A stretch of DNA of 64,000 bases from Cupriavidus gilardii. Lineage in GTDB: Bacteria; Pseudomonadota; Gammaproteobacteria; Burkholderiales; Burkholderiaceae. The position numbers were made by a program, and so were the translations under genes. Below are positions 1 to 8,820 of the stretch, in pieces. The stretch is from NCBI RefSeq assembly GCF_008801915.1, contig NZ_VZOV01000007.1, positions 1 to 64,000 on the forward strand, in the 5' to 3' direction. The notes under the pieces were generated by a model. It searched no databases. It was not told the DNA's origin and saw nothing but the letters and a program-made list of their open reading frames with translations. How positions within the stretch are numbered: the stretch's first letter is position 1; every line of letters starts with the position of its first letter.

Positions 1-771
1 CGCCAGTGCCTGCGCCGCCCGCACCTGCGGTAGTCGCGGTCGTGTCAGCGCCAGGACCGCGCGCGCCGCCGCCGCTGGAGCTGCTGCTGCGGCGCCGCCG
101 GCCAGGCTGCCGCCAGTGCCGTTGCCGCCGGCACCGGTACCGTTGGCGCCCCGGGCGCCGACACCGACGCTGGCCGCCAGGGCGCCACCGCCAGTGCCCG
201 TGCCGTTGGCGCCACGGCCCGCGGTGCCATTGGCGTTACCGCCATAGCCGCCGCGGCCCGCCGTCGCGCTGCCGTTGTTGGCATCGCCCGCGGTCGCATC
301 GCCAATCGTTGCCATGCCGCCGGCACCGCCGTTCCCGCCAGCGCCGCCATTGCCGCTGTTGCCGCCATTGCCGCCGGTGCCTCCCATGGCATTGCCGCCT
401 GTGCCGGCGCCACCCGCACCGCCGGCGCCCCCGCCGGCGTTACCCAGCTGACGGGCGACGTTGCCGATATGGCTGACGGTCAGGCCGCTGACCGTGCCGT
501 TGAGCCGCGTCATGGCGACCGCACGGCTCGTGTTGAAGGCGTTGGAGAAGTTGGCGGTCGAGGTGGAGCCGTTGTTTGCCGCAGTCGTGCCAAGGCCCTC
601 CGCCCATGCGCGTCCGCGGTTCTCCGAATTGGTCTTGGTCGTGGTGGTGGTGTCGTTGTCGGTGACATTGACATTCACCGCCACGGCATCGTCGGTTGCG
701 GTCTGTGCCAAGGCGTGCCCTGTCACCCCGAGAGTCAGGGCGACGGCGGACGCGAGTAAGGTCTTTTTCAT
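1..771 (-). CDS. Glycine-rich secreted protein, 3'-truncated by window edge
   Basis: The start is the ATG at 771, with GGGAG about 9 nt upstream. The N-terminus (MKKTLLASAVALTLGVTGHA, then LAQ) is a clear Sec signal peptide with cleavage expected after AQ. About 75 residues rich in Thr, Asn and Ser follow, then a long low-complexity tract of GG, GN, GA and GT repeats reading towards the window start. No stop occurs in this frame before base 1, so the C-terminus is missing. Gly/Asn-rich exported proteins of this look are often surface or biofilm proteins, but no family is recognised. In the last 50 bases this frame turns into Arg/Leu/Pro-rich sequence while the -1 frame becomes Gly/Ala/Thr-rich, which suggests a frame slip near bases 50-70. 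Confidence 0.6.
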   Translation of the reverse strand, partial: MKKTLLASAVALTLGVTGHALAQTATDDAVAVNVNVTDNDTTTTTKTNSENRGRAWAEGLGTTAANNGSTSTANFSNAFNTSRAVAMTRLNGTVSGLTVSHIGNVARQLGNAGGGAGGAGGAGTGGNAMGGTGGNGGNSGNGGAGGNGGAGGMATIGDATAGDANNGSATAGRGGYGGNANGTAGRGANGTGTGGGALAASVGVGARGANGTGAGGNGTGGSLAGGAAAAAPAAAARAVLALTRPRLPQVRAAQALA

Positions 772-1499
772 ACATAGCTCCCAGGAGGATGTTCTCTGCG
801 ACTCAGCCCGGCGCCGCCCTCGTCAGACGGAAACGAAGCGGTAGCCGGGTCATGGTCCGGCATTGGCCAAACCGAAGCGCCCTGCGCATATTCAGTGCCA
901 GCACCCCACCCAGATACGGCATTCCCTTGTAAAACAAGGCCAAAATGGCCCTGTTGCGGTGCAAGATCCCACTTTTGGTGCGACACTGCGAGCGCTAATC
1001 CTGTGCACCGGAACAGACATGTCACATCGCTGTGACAGGACCCGAAAAGCCTCGCCAGCCGGCAATTCCGGCGGCTCGAAAAAAAATTGTTTATTGCCGG
1101 ATAGTTAAGTCGGCATGCCGGAAAAACCGGCTCGACCCGTTCGCGTTACGAAAATGAAACGACGAACCGGACAGGGCGCGGGTGGTGTTTTTTTAAGCAC
1201 GTCCTGCATTGGGGGGATGTTTCGGATGAACCGCATCGCGGATCATGGGCGGCCGCGCCAATTCGGGCGCTGCATTCGTCGCTTCCCGAAGCGGAAAATC
1301 AAGCCGAAAAACGCTGGCGAGATTGCGACGAAAATGTATCGACATTGTGCCGACGTTGCTCTGGCAAGCCGGGTCCGGCGCATGGCCGGTAAAAGCGCGA
1401 ATTCACACGACGGCGCCTATTGCGTTGTCACTATGTTCATGTCTGATTTAAAGTACATTAAACTAATTGCCGACCTGTCGTCGACTCGCAAGGGAAGCC
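772..1499. other. Long intergenic region between divergent genes
   Basis: This 728-base spacer separates the glycine-rich protein gene from the GntR gene. It is visibly more AT-rich than its surroundings from about 1020 onward. No convincing gene is seen; short open frames here have poor composition and no ribosome site. A possible promoter for the GntR operon is TTGTCA at 1425-1430 with TAAAGT at 1449-1454 (18 base spacer). It overlaps an imperfect dyad, TTTAA-N6-TTAAA, at about 1447-1462 that could be an autoregulatory operator. Confidence 0.35.
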
Positions 1500-2282
1500 A
1501 TGAGTGAAGCCGTCGTTCCCCTGTATCACCAGATTTACGTGGTGCTGCGCCAACAGATTGTGGAAGGCCGTTTTGGCCAGGGGCCTCTGCCGGGCGAGAT
1601 CGACCTGGCCAAGCAATTCCACGCCTCGCGCGTGACCATGCGCCGGGTGTTCGATCGCCTGGTGCAGGAAGGACTGGTGCGCCGCCATCGCGGGCTCGGC
1701 ACCTTCGTCAATCCGCATCCGATCGCACCGGCCGCCAGCGCACCGCAGACCGTCAGCCTGCTGGACAACCTGCTCGACATGGGGCAGAAGACCTCGGTCA
1801 AGGTGATCTCGATCGAAGAGGTGCATGCCACGCCGGACGTCGCCGAATCGCTGTGCCTGCAGCCCGGCGATCCGGTGACCAAGGTGGTGCGGGTGCGCCA
1901 TTACCACGGCGAGCCGCTGTCCCATATCACCGTCTACGTGCCCGCCGACCTCGGCCGCCATCTGACCCGCAAGGATCTGGAAACCACGCCGATCCTGCGG
2001 CTGCTCGAGAACCGCGGCGGCCTGAAGCTGGGCCGTGCCACCCAGGTGCTGTCGGCCCGGCTGGCCGACGTGGTGGTGGCCCCGCTGCTCGAGGTGCCGG
2101 TCGGCGCCGCGCTGCTCGCCACCCGCCGCGTGGTGCAGGACAAGTCCGGCCGGCCGATCCAGTTGCTGCTGGGACAGTACCGGCCCGACCGCTACGAATA
2201 CCGGATGGAACTGTCGCCGGCCGGCGGCGACAGCGCCAACGTCTGGGTCGACAACGGGACCCGCACCAGCTTGCGCGACTGA
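1500..2282 (+). CDS. GntR-family transcriptional regulator (HutC/UTRA type)
   Basis: This 260-residue regulator has an N-terminal GntR winged helix (about residues 5-70, with PLYHQIYVVLRQQI and the wing RRHRGLGTFV). A UTRA effector-binding domain of the HutC subfamily follows (about 95-240, with PLSHITVYVP and GQYRPDRYEYRMEL). The ATG at 1500 was chosen over an upstream in-frame start at 1467 because AGGGAAG lies 5-6 bases before it and the helix-turn-helix normally begins within 10 residues of the start. It lies 51 bases before a Bug receptor and an aconitase-type dehydratase on the same strand, so it probably controls that module. UTRA domains bind small metabolites; the ligand is unknown. 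Confidence 0.88.
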   Translation: MSEAVVPLYHQIYVVLRQQIVEGRFGQGPLPGEIDLAKQFHASRVTMRRVFDRLVQEGLVRRHRGLGTFVNPHPIAPAASAPQTVSLLDNLLDMGQKTSVKVISIEEVHATPDVAESLCLQPGDPVTKVVRVRHYHGEPLSHITVYVPADLGRHLTRKDLETTPILRLLENRGGLKLGRATQVLSARLADVVVAPLLEVPVGAALLATRRVVQDKSGRPIQLLLGQYRPDRYEYRMELSPAGGDSANVWVDNGTRTSLRD

Positions 2283-2333
2283 CGCAGGCGCGCCATGCTG
2301 CGCGCTTCGACGATCAGACAAGGAGACCGCGTC

Positions 2334-3434
2334 ATGCCGCTGCATCGAGCCAGCCGTTCCCTTCCCCCATCGGCCTCCACCACTGGCGTCGTCAAGACAC
2401 GCCGCGCGACGCTCGGCCTGGGCGCGGCGACGCTGCTGTCGCTGCTCGCGCCTGCCGGCGCCATCGGCGCGGCCAACGGCAATGGCGGGCAGGCGGGAAC
2501 GTCGGGCATAGCGGGCACATCCCCCGCCCCGCTTGGCCCGATCGCCGGCGGCAAGCCGATCCGCATCCTGGTCGGGGCACCGGCCGGCGGCACCACCGAT
2601 ACGCTGGCCCGCACCATCGCGACCGAGATGGGCAAGCTGCTGGACCAGTCCGTCGTGGTCGAGAACCGCCCGGGCGCCGGCGGCAATATCGCCGCCGAAC
2701 TGGTCGCGCAAAGCGCGCCGGACGGCAGCACGCTGTTGATGAGTTTCACCAGCCATACCATCAACGCGACGCTGTACAAGAACCTGCCGTTCGATCCGGT
2801 CGCCGATTTCACACCGATCACGCTGGTGGCCAGCGTGCCCAGCGTGCTGGTCGCCCATCCGTCGGTGCCGGCCAACAATGTCGCCGAGCTGATCCAGCTG
2901 GCCAAGTCCCGTCCCGGCAAGCTGAACTTCGGCATCGGCGCGGTCGGCTCGTCGGTGCATCTGGCCGGCGACATGTTCAAGATGATGACCGGCACGTACA
3001 TCGTCAACATTCCGTACAAGGGGACGACGCCGGCCGTCACCGACCTGTTGTCGGGCCGCGTCGAGCTGATGTTCGCCAGCACGCTGAACGTGCTGCCGCA
3101 TATCAAGGCCGGCAAGGTGAAGGCGCTCGGCGTCACCAGCCCCGCGCCGCTGCCGCAGTTGCCTGGCGTGCCGCCGATCTCGCAGACCGTCAAGGGCTTC
3201 GAGTCCAACGCCTGGTTCGGGCTGTTCGGCCCGGCGGGCCTGCCGCCGGAAGTCACGCGCACGCTCTATCAGGCCGCGCGCCGCGGTCTGGAGACGCCCG
3301 CGGTGGCCAGGCGCCTGGAAAACGATGGCGCGCAGCCGGTCGCCAGCACGCCGGAGGCCTTCAGCGCCTTCGTCAAGCAGGACATCAAGCGCTGGGCCAC
3401 CGTGGTCCGCTATTCGGGAGCCAAGGTGGAATGA
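2334..3434 (+). CDS. Periplasmic tricarboxylate-type receptor (Bug/TctC family)
   Basis: This 366-residue extracytoplasmic binding protein starts at the ATG at 2334, with AAGGAGA 8 bases upstream. An Arg pair (KTRRATLGLG) precedes a hydrophobic signal segment, resembling a Tat-type signal peptide. The mature part has the Bug hallmarks: IRILVGAPAGGTTDTLAR, ENRPGAGGNIAAE, and the PYKGTTPAVTDLLSGRVELM segment. Bug proteins bind carboxylated or amidated small molecules in the periplasm. No TctA/TctB membrane partners lie nearby, as is common for orphan Bug genes. Its stop overlaps the dehydratase start (ATGA), so the pair is translationally coupled and the ligand is likely that enzyme's substrate or a precursor. 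Confidence 0.9.
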   Translation: MPLHRASRSLPPSASTTGVVKTRRATLGLGAATLLSLLAPAGAIGAANGNGGQAGTSGIAGTSPAPLGPIAGGKPIRILVGAPAGGTTDTLARTIATEMGKLLDQSVVVENRPGAGGNIAAELVAQSAPDGSTLLMSFTSHTINATLYKNLPFDPVADFTPITLVASVPSVLVAHPSVPANNVAELIQLAKSRPGKLNFGIGAVGSSVHLAGDMFKMMTGTYIVNIPYKGTTPAVTDLLSGRVELMFASTLNVLPHIKAGKVKALGVTSPAPLPQLPGVPPISQTVKGFESNAWFGLFGPAGLPPEVTRTLYQAARRGLETPAVARRLENDGAQPVASTPEAFSAFVKQDIKRWATVVRYSGAKVE

Positions 3435-4738
3435 GCCGTGCCGGCGCCGGGTCCATCCCGGCGCAAACCCTCGCGCAGAAGCTGGTGGCCCGCGCCGCGG
3501 GCATGGACCGCGTGACGCCAGGCACCGTGGTCACCTGCAAGGTCGATCTGGCGATGTCGCACGATTCCAGCGGCCCGCGCCGCGTCGCGCCGCTGCTGCG
3601 CGAGCTGGGCGCCAAGGTGTGGGACCCCGAACGCTTCGTCGTCGTGACCGACCATTTCGTGCCCGCCGCGGATGCGGAAGCCGAGGCGATCGTCCGCTTC
3701 ACGCGCGACTGGGTGCGCGAGCAGCGCCTGCCGCATCTGATCGACAACGAAGGCATCTGCCACGTGGTGCTGCCCGAGCGCGGCTACGTGCTGCCAGGCC
3801 AGTTCATCGTCGGCGGCGACAGCCACAGCCCGACCGGCGGCGCGTTCGGCGCCTATATGTTCGGCATCGGCGCCACCGAAATGGCGGGCGTGCTGGCCAC
3901 CGGCGAGATCTGGCTGCGCGTGCCGCAGACCATCCGCATCGAATGGGACGGCACGCTGGCCGACGGCGTCTGCGCCAAGGACATCATGCTGTTCCTGTGC
4001 GCGAGTCTCGGGCTTGGCGGCGGCCGCTACGAGGCCATCGAATATGCCGGCACGGCGGTAACGGCACTGTCGATGCACGAACGGATGACGCTGACCAATA
4101 TGAGCGCGGAGCTGGGCGCGCAGACGGGCTTGGTTGCCCCGGACGCCACCACGCTGCAATGGCTCGAACAGGCCGGCGTGTCCGCGTCCACGCTGGCGCG
4201 GATCGATCTGCAGCATTGGCGCAGCGATGCCCATGCGCCGATGCTGCAAACCCTTCGCTTCGATGCGACCACGCTGGCCCCGCAGGTCGCGGCACCGCAC
4301 TCGCCGGCCAACGGCGCGCCGGTGACCGAGATCCAGGGCGAAACGATCGACGTCGCCTATCTCGGCGCCTGCACCGGCGCCAAGCTCGACGACCTGCGCA
4401 TGGCCGCGCGAATCCTGCGCGGACGCAAGGTCGCGCCCGGGGTGTCGCTGCAACTGGCGCCGGCCTCGCTGCGCGATCAGCAGCAGGCCGAGCGCGAAGG
4501 CACGCTGGCGGCGCTGCTCGATGCCGGCGCGCAGTTGCTGCCCAATGCCTGCAACGCCTGCGCCGGCTACGGTCCCACGCGTTTTGCCGCCGGCACGCGG
4601 GCGATTGCCTCGACCGCGCGCAATTTCGCGGGTCGCATGGGCGATGCCGGCAGCGCGGTGTGGCTTGCCTCGCCGATGACCGTGGCGGCATCGGCAGTCA
4701 CCGGCAGCATCACCGATCCGCGCACGCTGCTGTCATGA
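3431..4738 (+). CDS. Aconitase/isopropylmalate-dehydratase family large subunit
   Basis: This 435-residue protein matches the length and plan of LeuC-type hydro-lyase large subunits. It has QTLAQKLVARAAG and KVDLAMSHDSSGP near the N-terminus, the GGDSHSPTGGAFGAYMFGIG region, and cysteines for a [4Fe-4S] cluster in YLGACTGAKLDD and PNACNACAGYG. These enzymes isomerise or dehydrate 2-hydroxy di/tricarboxylates. The divergent cysteine neighbourhood, the solo location with a Bug receptor, and the absence of leuB or leuA argue against leucine synthesis. A catabolic hydratase (homoaconitase- or 2,3-dimethylmalate dehydratase-like) is likelier, but the substrate cannot be read from sequence. It overlaps both neighbours by 4 bases. 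Confidence 0.85.
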   Translation: MSRAGAGSIPAQTLAQKLVARAAGMDRVTPGTVVTCKVDLAMSHDSSGPRRVAPLLRELGAKVWDPERFVVVTDHFVPAADAEAEAIVRFTRDWVREQRLPHLIDNEGICHVVLPERGYVLPGQFIVGGDSHSPTGGAFGAYMFGIGATEMAGVLATGEIWLRVPQTIRIEWDGTLADGVCAKDIMLFLCASLGLGGGRYEAIEYAGTAVTALSMHERMTLTNMSAELGAQTGLVAPDATTLQWLEQAGVSASTLARIDLQHWRSDAHAPMLQTLRFDATTLAPQVAAPHSPANGAPVTEIQGETIDVAYLGACTGAKLDDLRMAARILRGRKVAPGVSLQLAPASLRDQQQAEREGTLAALLDAGAQLLPNACNACAGYGPTRFAAGTRAIASTARNFAGRMGDAGSAVWLASPMTVAASAVTGSITDPRTLLS

Positions 4739-5274
4739 CCTCGATCCCCACGAAAGCACCCGGCGATACCTCGGCCGACGGCCAGGCCGCCGGCCGCATC
4801 TGGCGCTTCGGCGACAACGTCGATACCGATGCGATGGCGCCCGCCACGCAGATGAAAGGCGGCATCGACCAGATCGCGCGCCATTGCCTGGCGGGATTGC
4901 GCCCCGAATTCCCCGCGACCGTGCGGCCGGGCGACCTCGTCGTCGGCGGACGGCACTTCGGCGTCGGCTCGTCGCGCGAGCAGGCGCCGCAGGCGTTGCG
5001 CCATCTGGGCGTCGCGGCCGTCATCGCGCCCTCGTTCGCCGGACTGTTCTACCGCAATGCGCTGAATCTCGGCCTGCCGGCGCTGGTCTGCGCGGATACC
5101 GATCGGCTGGTCGATGGAGAACACGCGACGCTGGATCTGGAAGGCGCCGCCATCGTGCTGGCCGATGGCAGCCGCGTGCCATGCGAGCCGATCCCGCCGT
5201 TCCTGCTCGACATGCTGCGCGCCGGCGGGCTGATTCCGCATCTGAAGCAGCGGCTGGCGCAGCGGCGCGCCTGA
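4735..5274 (+). CDS. Aconitase/isopropylmalate-dehydratase family small subunit
   Basis: This 179-residue swivel-domain partner of the preceding large subunit carries the LeuD signatures GDNVDTDAMAPA (substrate-proximal loop), GGRHFGVGSSREQAPQAL and the APSFAGLFYRNALNLGLP segment. The ATG at 4735 overlaps the large-subunit stop (ATGA), typical of translationally coupled leuCD-type pairs. Together the two chains should form a [4Fe-4S] hydro-lyase acting on a 2-hydroxy acid in the cytoplasm. The operon ends 13 bases before a convergent gene and no terminator hairpin is obvious in that gap. Confidence 0.88.
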   Translation: MTSIPTKAPGDTSADGQAAGRIWRFGDNVDTDAMAPATQMKGGIDQIARHCLAGLRPEFPATVRPGDLVVGGRHFGVGSSREQAPQALRHLGVAAVIAPSFAGLFYRNALNLGLPALVCADTDRLVDGEHATLDLEGAAIVLADGSRVPCEPIPPFLLDMLRAGGLIPHLKQRLAQRRA

Positions 5275-5287
5275 CGATGCCTCGCCC

Positions 5288-5983
5288 TCAACCCCTTTCG
5301 GCGTTGCGAGCCTCGCGCAGCAACGCCATCACCTCTTCGTCGGTGGTCTGCTCGAAATCCGCGTAATACGCGCCCACCGCGCCGAAATCATCCGGCACCC
5401 ACAGCGACACGCATTCGTCGGCCGCATCCCGCAGCGACGCCAGCCCTTCGACCGACGCGACCGGCACCGCGGCAATCACGCGAGCCGCCCCGGCATGGCG
5501 CGCGCTCTCCAGCGCCGCGCGCATCGTCGCGCCCGTCGCCACGCCGTCGTCGACCATGATCACGACCCGATCCCGCATCGCCGCCACCGGGGCCCCGCCG
5601 CGATAGCGCTGCTGGCGCCGGGCGATTTCGCCCAACTGCCGGCCGCGCTCCAGCTCGAAGGCACCGCTGTCGACCGCGCGGCGCGTCCACGCATCGTCGT
5701 TGGCAACGGTATGCGGCGGCGAGCCGGTCGCATCGCCCTCGACCACTGCTCCCAGTGCCAGCTCGGGATAGCCCGGCGCGCCGATCTTGCGCACCAGCAG
5801 GATATCCAGCGCGGCGCCCAATGCGCGGGCCACTTCGAAGGCGACGGGCACGCCGCCGCGCGGCAGTGCGAGCACCAGCGGCGGCGCTTCTCCGCCCCGT
5901 TTCGCATGGCCAAGCTCGCTCAGGCGGCGCGCCAGATGGACGCCGGCATCGCGGCGATCGGCGAAATACGGCTGCAGCGGCAT
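5288..5983 (-). CDS. Phosphoribosyltransferase-domain protein
   Basis: This 231-residue protein has the type I phosphoribosyltransferase fold. The PRPP-binding loop is VIMVDDGVATGATM (about residues 141-154), and LALPRGGVPVAFEVARALG near residue 37 is typical of the stand-alone proteins of this family (Pfam PRTase, often annotated predicted phosphoribosyltransferase). The start at 5983 has AGGAGG 6 bases upstream. Members often sit beside stress or dienelactone-hydrolase genes, and their base or other acceptor is generally unknown. Here the gene is alone, convergent with the dehydratase operon and divergent from the TonB receptor gene. Confidence 0.85.
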   Translation of the reverse strand: MPLQPYFADRRDAGVHLARRLSELGHAKRGGEAPPLVLALPRGGVPVAFEVARALGAALDILLVRKIGAPGYPELALGAVVEGDATGSPPHTVANDDAWTRRAVDSGAFELERGRQLGEIARRQQRYRGGAPVAAMRDRVVIMVDDGVATGATMRAALESARHAGAARVIAAVPVASVEGLASLRDAADECVSLWVPDDFGAVGAYYADFEQTTDEEVMALLREARNAERG

Positions 5984-6102
5984 CGCGGCCCTCCTGTCCT
6001 GTTGATGCTCACCGGCCGGTACGGGATTCTCGCCGGCGCACGGTTGCCATTAACCCTGTGGCGCGGTCACCCTTTTATGTCCGGCTCGACACATGCCGTT
6101 AC

Positions 6103-6137
6103 AATGCGAAAGTTAACAAGAACGATTCGCATTTATC
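6103..6137 (+). promoter_or_regulatory. Possible Fur-box region upstream of TonB receptor
   Basis: An inverted repeat, AATGCGAA (6103-6110) and TTCGCATT (6126-6133), lies about 110 bases before the receptor start. The right half, AACGATTCGCATTTATC (6121-6137), resembles a degenerate proteobacterial Fur box (GATAAT-type half sites). The location before a siderophore receptor supports iron repression, but the match is imperfect. Confidence 0.4.
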
Positions 6138-6244
6138 GTTCATCACCCGAGCCTCCGACCCGCACGGACCGACGTCACGGTCCGCGCTGCCGCACCGCGG
6201 CGGCATTGCGCGGGCGTTCTGAAAAAATATAGACGGATCCGACC

Positions 6245-8467
6245 ATGCCACAGCGTGCAATCCATCGCCGCGGCCGCCACCGCGGCCATGCCCTTCGCCT
6301 GACGACTCTCGCCCTGGGCCTGCAAGCCGCCGGCATGGTCTGGGCCCAGCAGTCCGCGCCCGCCGATGGCCCAGCCCCGGCCGCCGCCCCCGCCGCATCT
6401 GCCTCCGCAACCGCCACGGCCACCGCCGAACTGCCGGCGGTCACCGTACGGGCCACCAGCGACAACGAAACGGCCACCAGCCCCGTCTTCGGCTTCGTCG
6501 CCAAGCGCAGCGCCACCGCAACCAAGACCGATACGCCGGTCATGGAAACGCCGCAGTCGATCACCGTGATCACGCGCGACCGCATCGAGGCACAGGGCGC
6601 GCAATCGGTGCAGCAGGCGATCGGCTATACCGCGGGCGTCCACGCGGGCCTGTACGGCAACGACAATCGCGGCGACTGGGGACGCTTCCGCGGCACCGAT
6701 TTCACGCAATACCAGGACGGGCTGCTCAATGCGGTTGGCTACTACAACAATGTCCGCCCCGACGTGTATGCGCTGGAGCGGATCGACGTCCTGCGCGGTC
6801 CATCGTCGATGCTGTTCGGCCAGGGCGCGGTCGGCGGCATCCTGAACCTGGTCAGCAAGCGACCGCAAGCCGAAGCCGCGCGCGAGATCGGCGTGCAGTT
6901 CGGCAACAACAACCGCAAGCAGGTGCAGGCCGACCTGACCGGGCCGCTCGATGCGGACGGCAAATGGCTGTATCGACTGGTCGCGCTCGCACGCGACAGC
7001 GACACGCATGTCGACTTCGCCCAGGACAATCGCTATCTGATCGCGCCGTCGCTGACGTATCGGCCGAACAGCGATACGTCGTTCACGCTGCTGGCGAATT
7101 TCCAGCGCGATGACAGCAATACGACGGCGGGGTTCTTTCCGTGGCAGGGCATGCTCTACCCGAACCCCGGCGGCCTGAAGATCCGCGACAGCCTCTTCGT
7201 CAGCGAGCCCGGCTTCGATCGCTTCAAGGCCGAGCAGGCCGCCATCGGATATCAGTTCGAGCACAAGGCGAACGAGGTCTTCACGTTCCGCCAGAACCTG
7301 CGGTACTCGTACAGCACGGTGGATTACCGCAGCATCTACGCGCGTTTCAATGCGCCGAACGGCGGTTGGGTACCGGGCAGCGACAGGCTGCTGAACCGTA
7401 CCGTCTATTGGGACAATCCGCGGCTGCGATCCTTCCTGGTCGATACCCAGGCACAGGCCAAGTTCCGCACCGGCAGCGTGGGCCACACCCTGCTGACCGG
7501 CATGGACTACCAGCACGCCGATATCGACGGAAGCCGGGGTGCGGGCGGCAGCGCGGCGCCGATCGACATCGTCAATCCGGTCTACGGCAATTACGTCGCG
7601 CCGACGCTGAACCCGGTCAATCCCACCAAGCAGATCCAGACCGGCATCTATATGCAGGACCAGATGTCGTGGAACCAGTGGCTGCTGATGGTCGGCCTGC
7701 GCTATGACTGGTCGCGCGCCTCGCAAGTGAACACGCCGGCCGGCTCGCGCGACGACAATGAGTTGACCAAGCGCTTCGGCCTGATGTACCAGACCGACTT
7801 CGGCCTGAATCCGTACATCAGCTATTCCGAGTCCTTCCAGGGTGTGCCTGGCAACAACCGCGCAGGTCCGCTGAAGCCGCTGCGCGGCAAGCAATGGGAA
7901 GCGGGTATCAAGTACCAGCCTCCCGGCAAGAACGCCATGGTCACGATGGCGGTGTTCGACATGCGCGAAAAGAATCGTCGCGCCTCGGGCATCGTCAACG
8001 GCGTGGCGGACACCGTGCAGATCGGCGAAGCGCGCACCCGTGGTTTCGAGATCGAGGCGCTCGCATCGCTGCGCAATCGGGTCGACCTGATCGCCAACTA
8101 CACCTACCTCGACACCCGCATCCTCGCGGGCAATTCCGTCGAAGTCGGCAAGCGCATCGCCAGCATTCCGAAGCATATGGCTTCGCTGTGGGGCACCTAC
8201 AAGTTCAACCTGTTCGACAAGCCCGGCTTCTCGGCCGGCGCCGGCGTACGGTACTTCAGCGCCAGCTATGACGGCACCGACCGCAACAAGGTCGGCAGCG
8301 CTACGCTCGTCGACGCCGTGCTGGCCTACGACCACGGCCCGGTCCGCGTCGCGCTGAACGTCAACAACCTGTTCGACAAGGAATACCTGACGACCTGCCT
8401 GGCCCGCGGCGACTGCTACTTCGGCGCACGGCGAACGGTGGTGGGGAGCGTTACCTACAGGTTCTGA
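6245..8467 (+). CDS. TonB-dependent ferric-siderophore receptor
   Basis: This 740-residue outer-membrane receptor has an N-terminal signal peptide with a basic start (MPQRAIHRRGRHRGHALRL) and likely cleavage near VWAQQ. A TonB-box/plug region follows (METPQSITVITRDRIEAQ, then ERIDVLRGPSSMLFGQGAVG and GGILNLVSKRP), then a 22-strand barrel ending in the expected aromatic residue (SVTYRF). The C-terminal CLARGDCYFGARRTV segment and the plug sequence fit the FhuE/FoxA/FpvA group that imports ferric hydroxamate or mixed siderophores. No biosynthesis or inner-membrane uptake genes are adjacent, so it probably takes up a foreign siderophore. The ribosome site is weak. A Fur-like site and a strong downstream terminator bound a single-gene transcript. 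Confidence 0.93.
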   Translation: MPQRAIHRRGRHRGHALRLTTLALGLQAAGMVWAQQSAPADGPAPAAAPAASASATATATAELPAVTVRATSDNETATSPVFGFVAKRSATATKTDTPVMETPQSITVITRDRIEAQGAQSVQQAIGYTAGVHAGLYGNDNRGDWGRFRGTDFTQYQDGLLNAVGYYNNVRPDVYALERIDVLRGPSSMLFGQGAVGGILNLVSKRPQAEAAREIGVQFGNNNRKQVQADLTGPLDADGKWLYRLVALARDSDTHVDFAQDNRYLIAPSLTYRPNSDTSFTLLANFQRDDSNTTAGFFPWQGMLYPNPGGLKIRDSLFVSEPGFDRFKAEQAAIGYQFEHKANEVFTFRQNLRYSYSTVDYRSIYARFNAPNGGWVPGSDRLLNRTVYWDNPRLRSFLVDTQAQAKFRTGSVGHTLLTGMDYQHADIDGSRGAGGSAAPIDIVNPVYGNYVAPTLNPVNPTKQIQTGIYMQDQMSWNQWLLMVGLRYDWSRASQVNTPAGSRDDNELTKRFGLMYQTDFGLNPYISYSESFQGVPGNNRAGPLKPLRGKQWEAGIKYQPPGKNAMVTMAVFDMREKNRRASGIVNGVADTVQIGEARTRGFEIEALASLRNRVDLIANYTYLDTRILAGNSVEVGKRIASIPKHMASLWGTYKFNLFDKPGFSAGAGVRYFSASYDGTDRNKVGSATLVDAVLAYDHGPVRVALNVNNLFDKEYLTTCLARGDCYFGARRTVVGSVTYRF

Positions 8468-8518
8468 TCAGCGCTGGGGAAGATTATCGACACTTGGGCT
8501 AATGGACGAAGCCTGATT

Positions 8519-8546
8519 GCGCCGCCTTTGGGCGGCGCTTTTTTTT
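8519..8546 (+). terminator. Rho-independent terminator after TonB receptor
   Basis: GCGCCGCC (8519-8526), loop TTTG, GGCGGCGC (8531-8538), then eight T residues (8539-8546). This is a perfect 8-base-pair GC stem with a U-tract, 52 bases after the receptor stop. Confidence 0.93.
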
Positions 8547-8820
8547 GAGCCTTCGATTTGCCGCTGACCAAGCCGGCTGTAGCGCTCTTCAGTACCCAGT
8601 CTCCGAGACCACACTACCGAACCCTATTCGTAGCGACATGACGCGAATAATCGGATTCTTTGCGCAAACCACGCGAGATCCCCATTTATTCCATCGCTGC
8701 CCAGGGCAATAAAGTGCTGGAAGCCGGCCGTTTGTCGCTTGGCGAAGAGTCCCAAACTACCGCCCGCTTGCTGCAAGTAGGCAACCACGAAGGATCGCCT
8801 GCACCTTTCTGGCACGATTC
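8547..8820. other. Gene-free spacer between terminator and hydrolase gene
   Basis: Convergent spacer of about 270 bases, less GC-rich than its flanks. No plausible gene, RNA or repeat was seen. Confidence 0.4.

Noticed and set aside
440..775. Short minus-strand frame starting MYEKDL over the glycine-rich gene
   Set aside because: It begins 4 bases before the real start, has no signal peptide and is Arg/His/Gln-rich; the overlapping frame with a perfect signal peptide is the gene.
1115..1507. Plus-strand frame in the first intergenic region
   Set aside because: No ribosome site, atypical composition and overlap with the likely GntR promoter and start.
3431..5274. Leucine biosynthesis leuCD
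   Set aside because: No leuA or leuB nearby, and the linkage is to a Bug receptor and UTRA regulator; kept as family-level call only.
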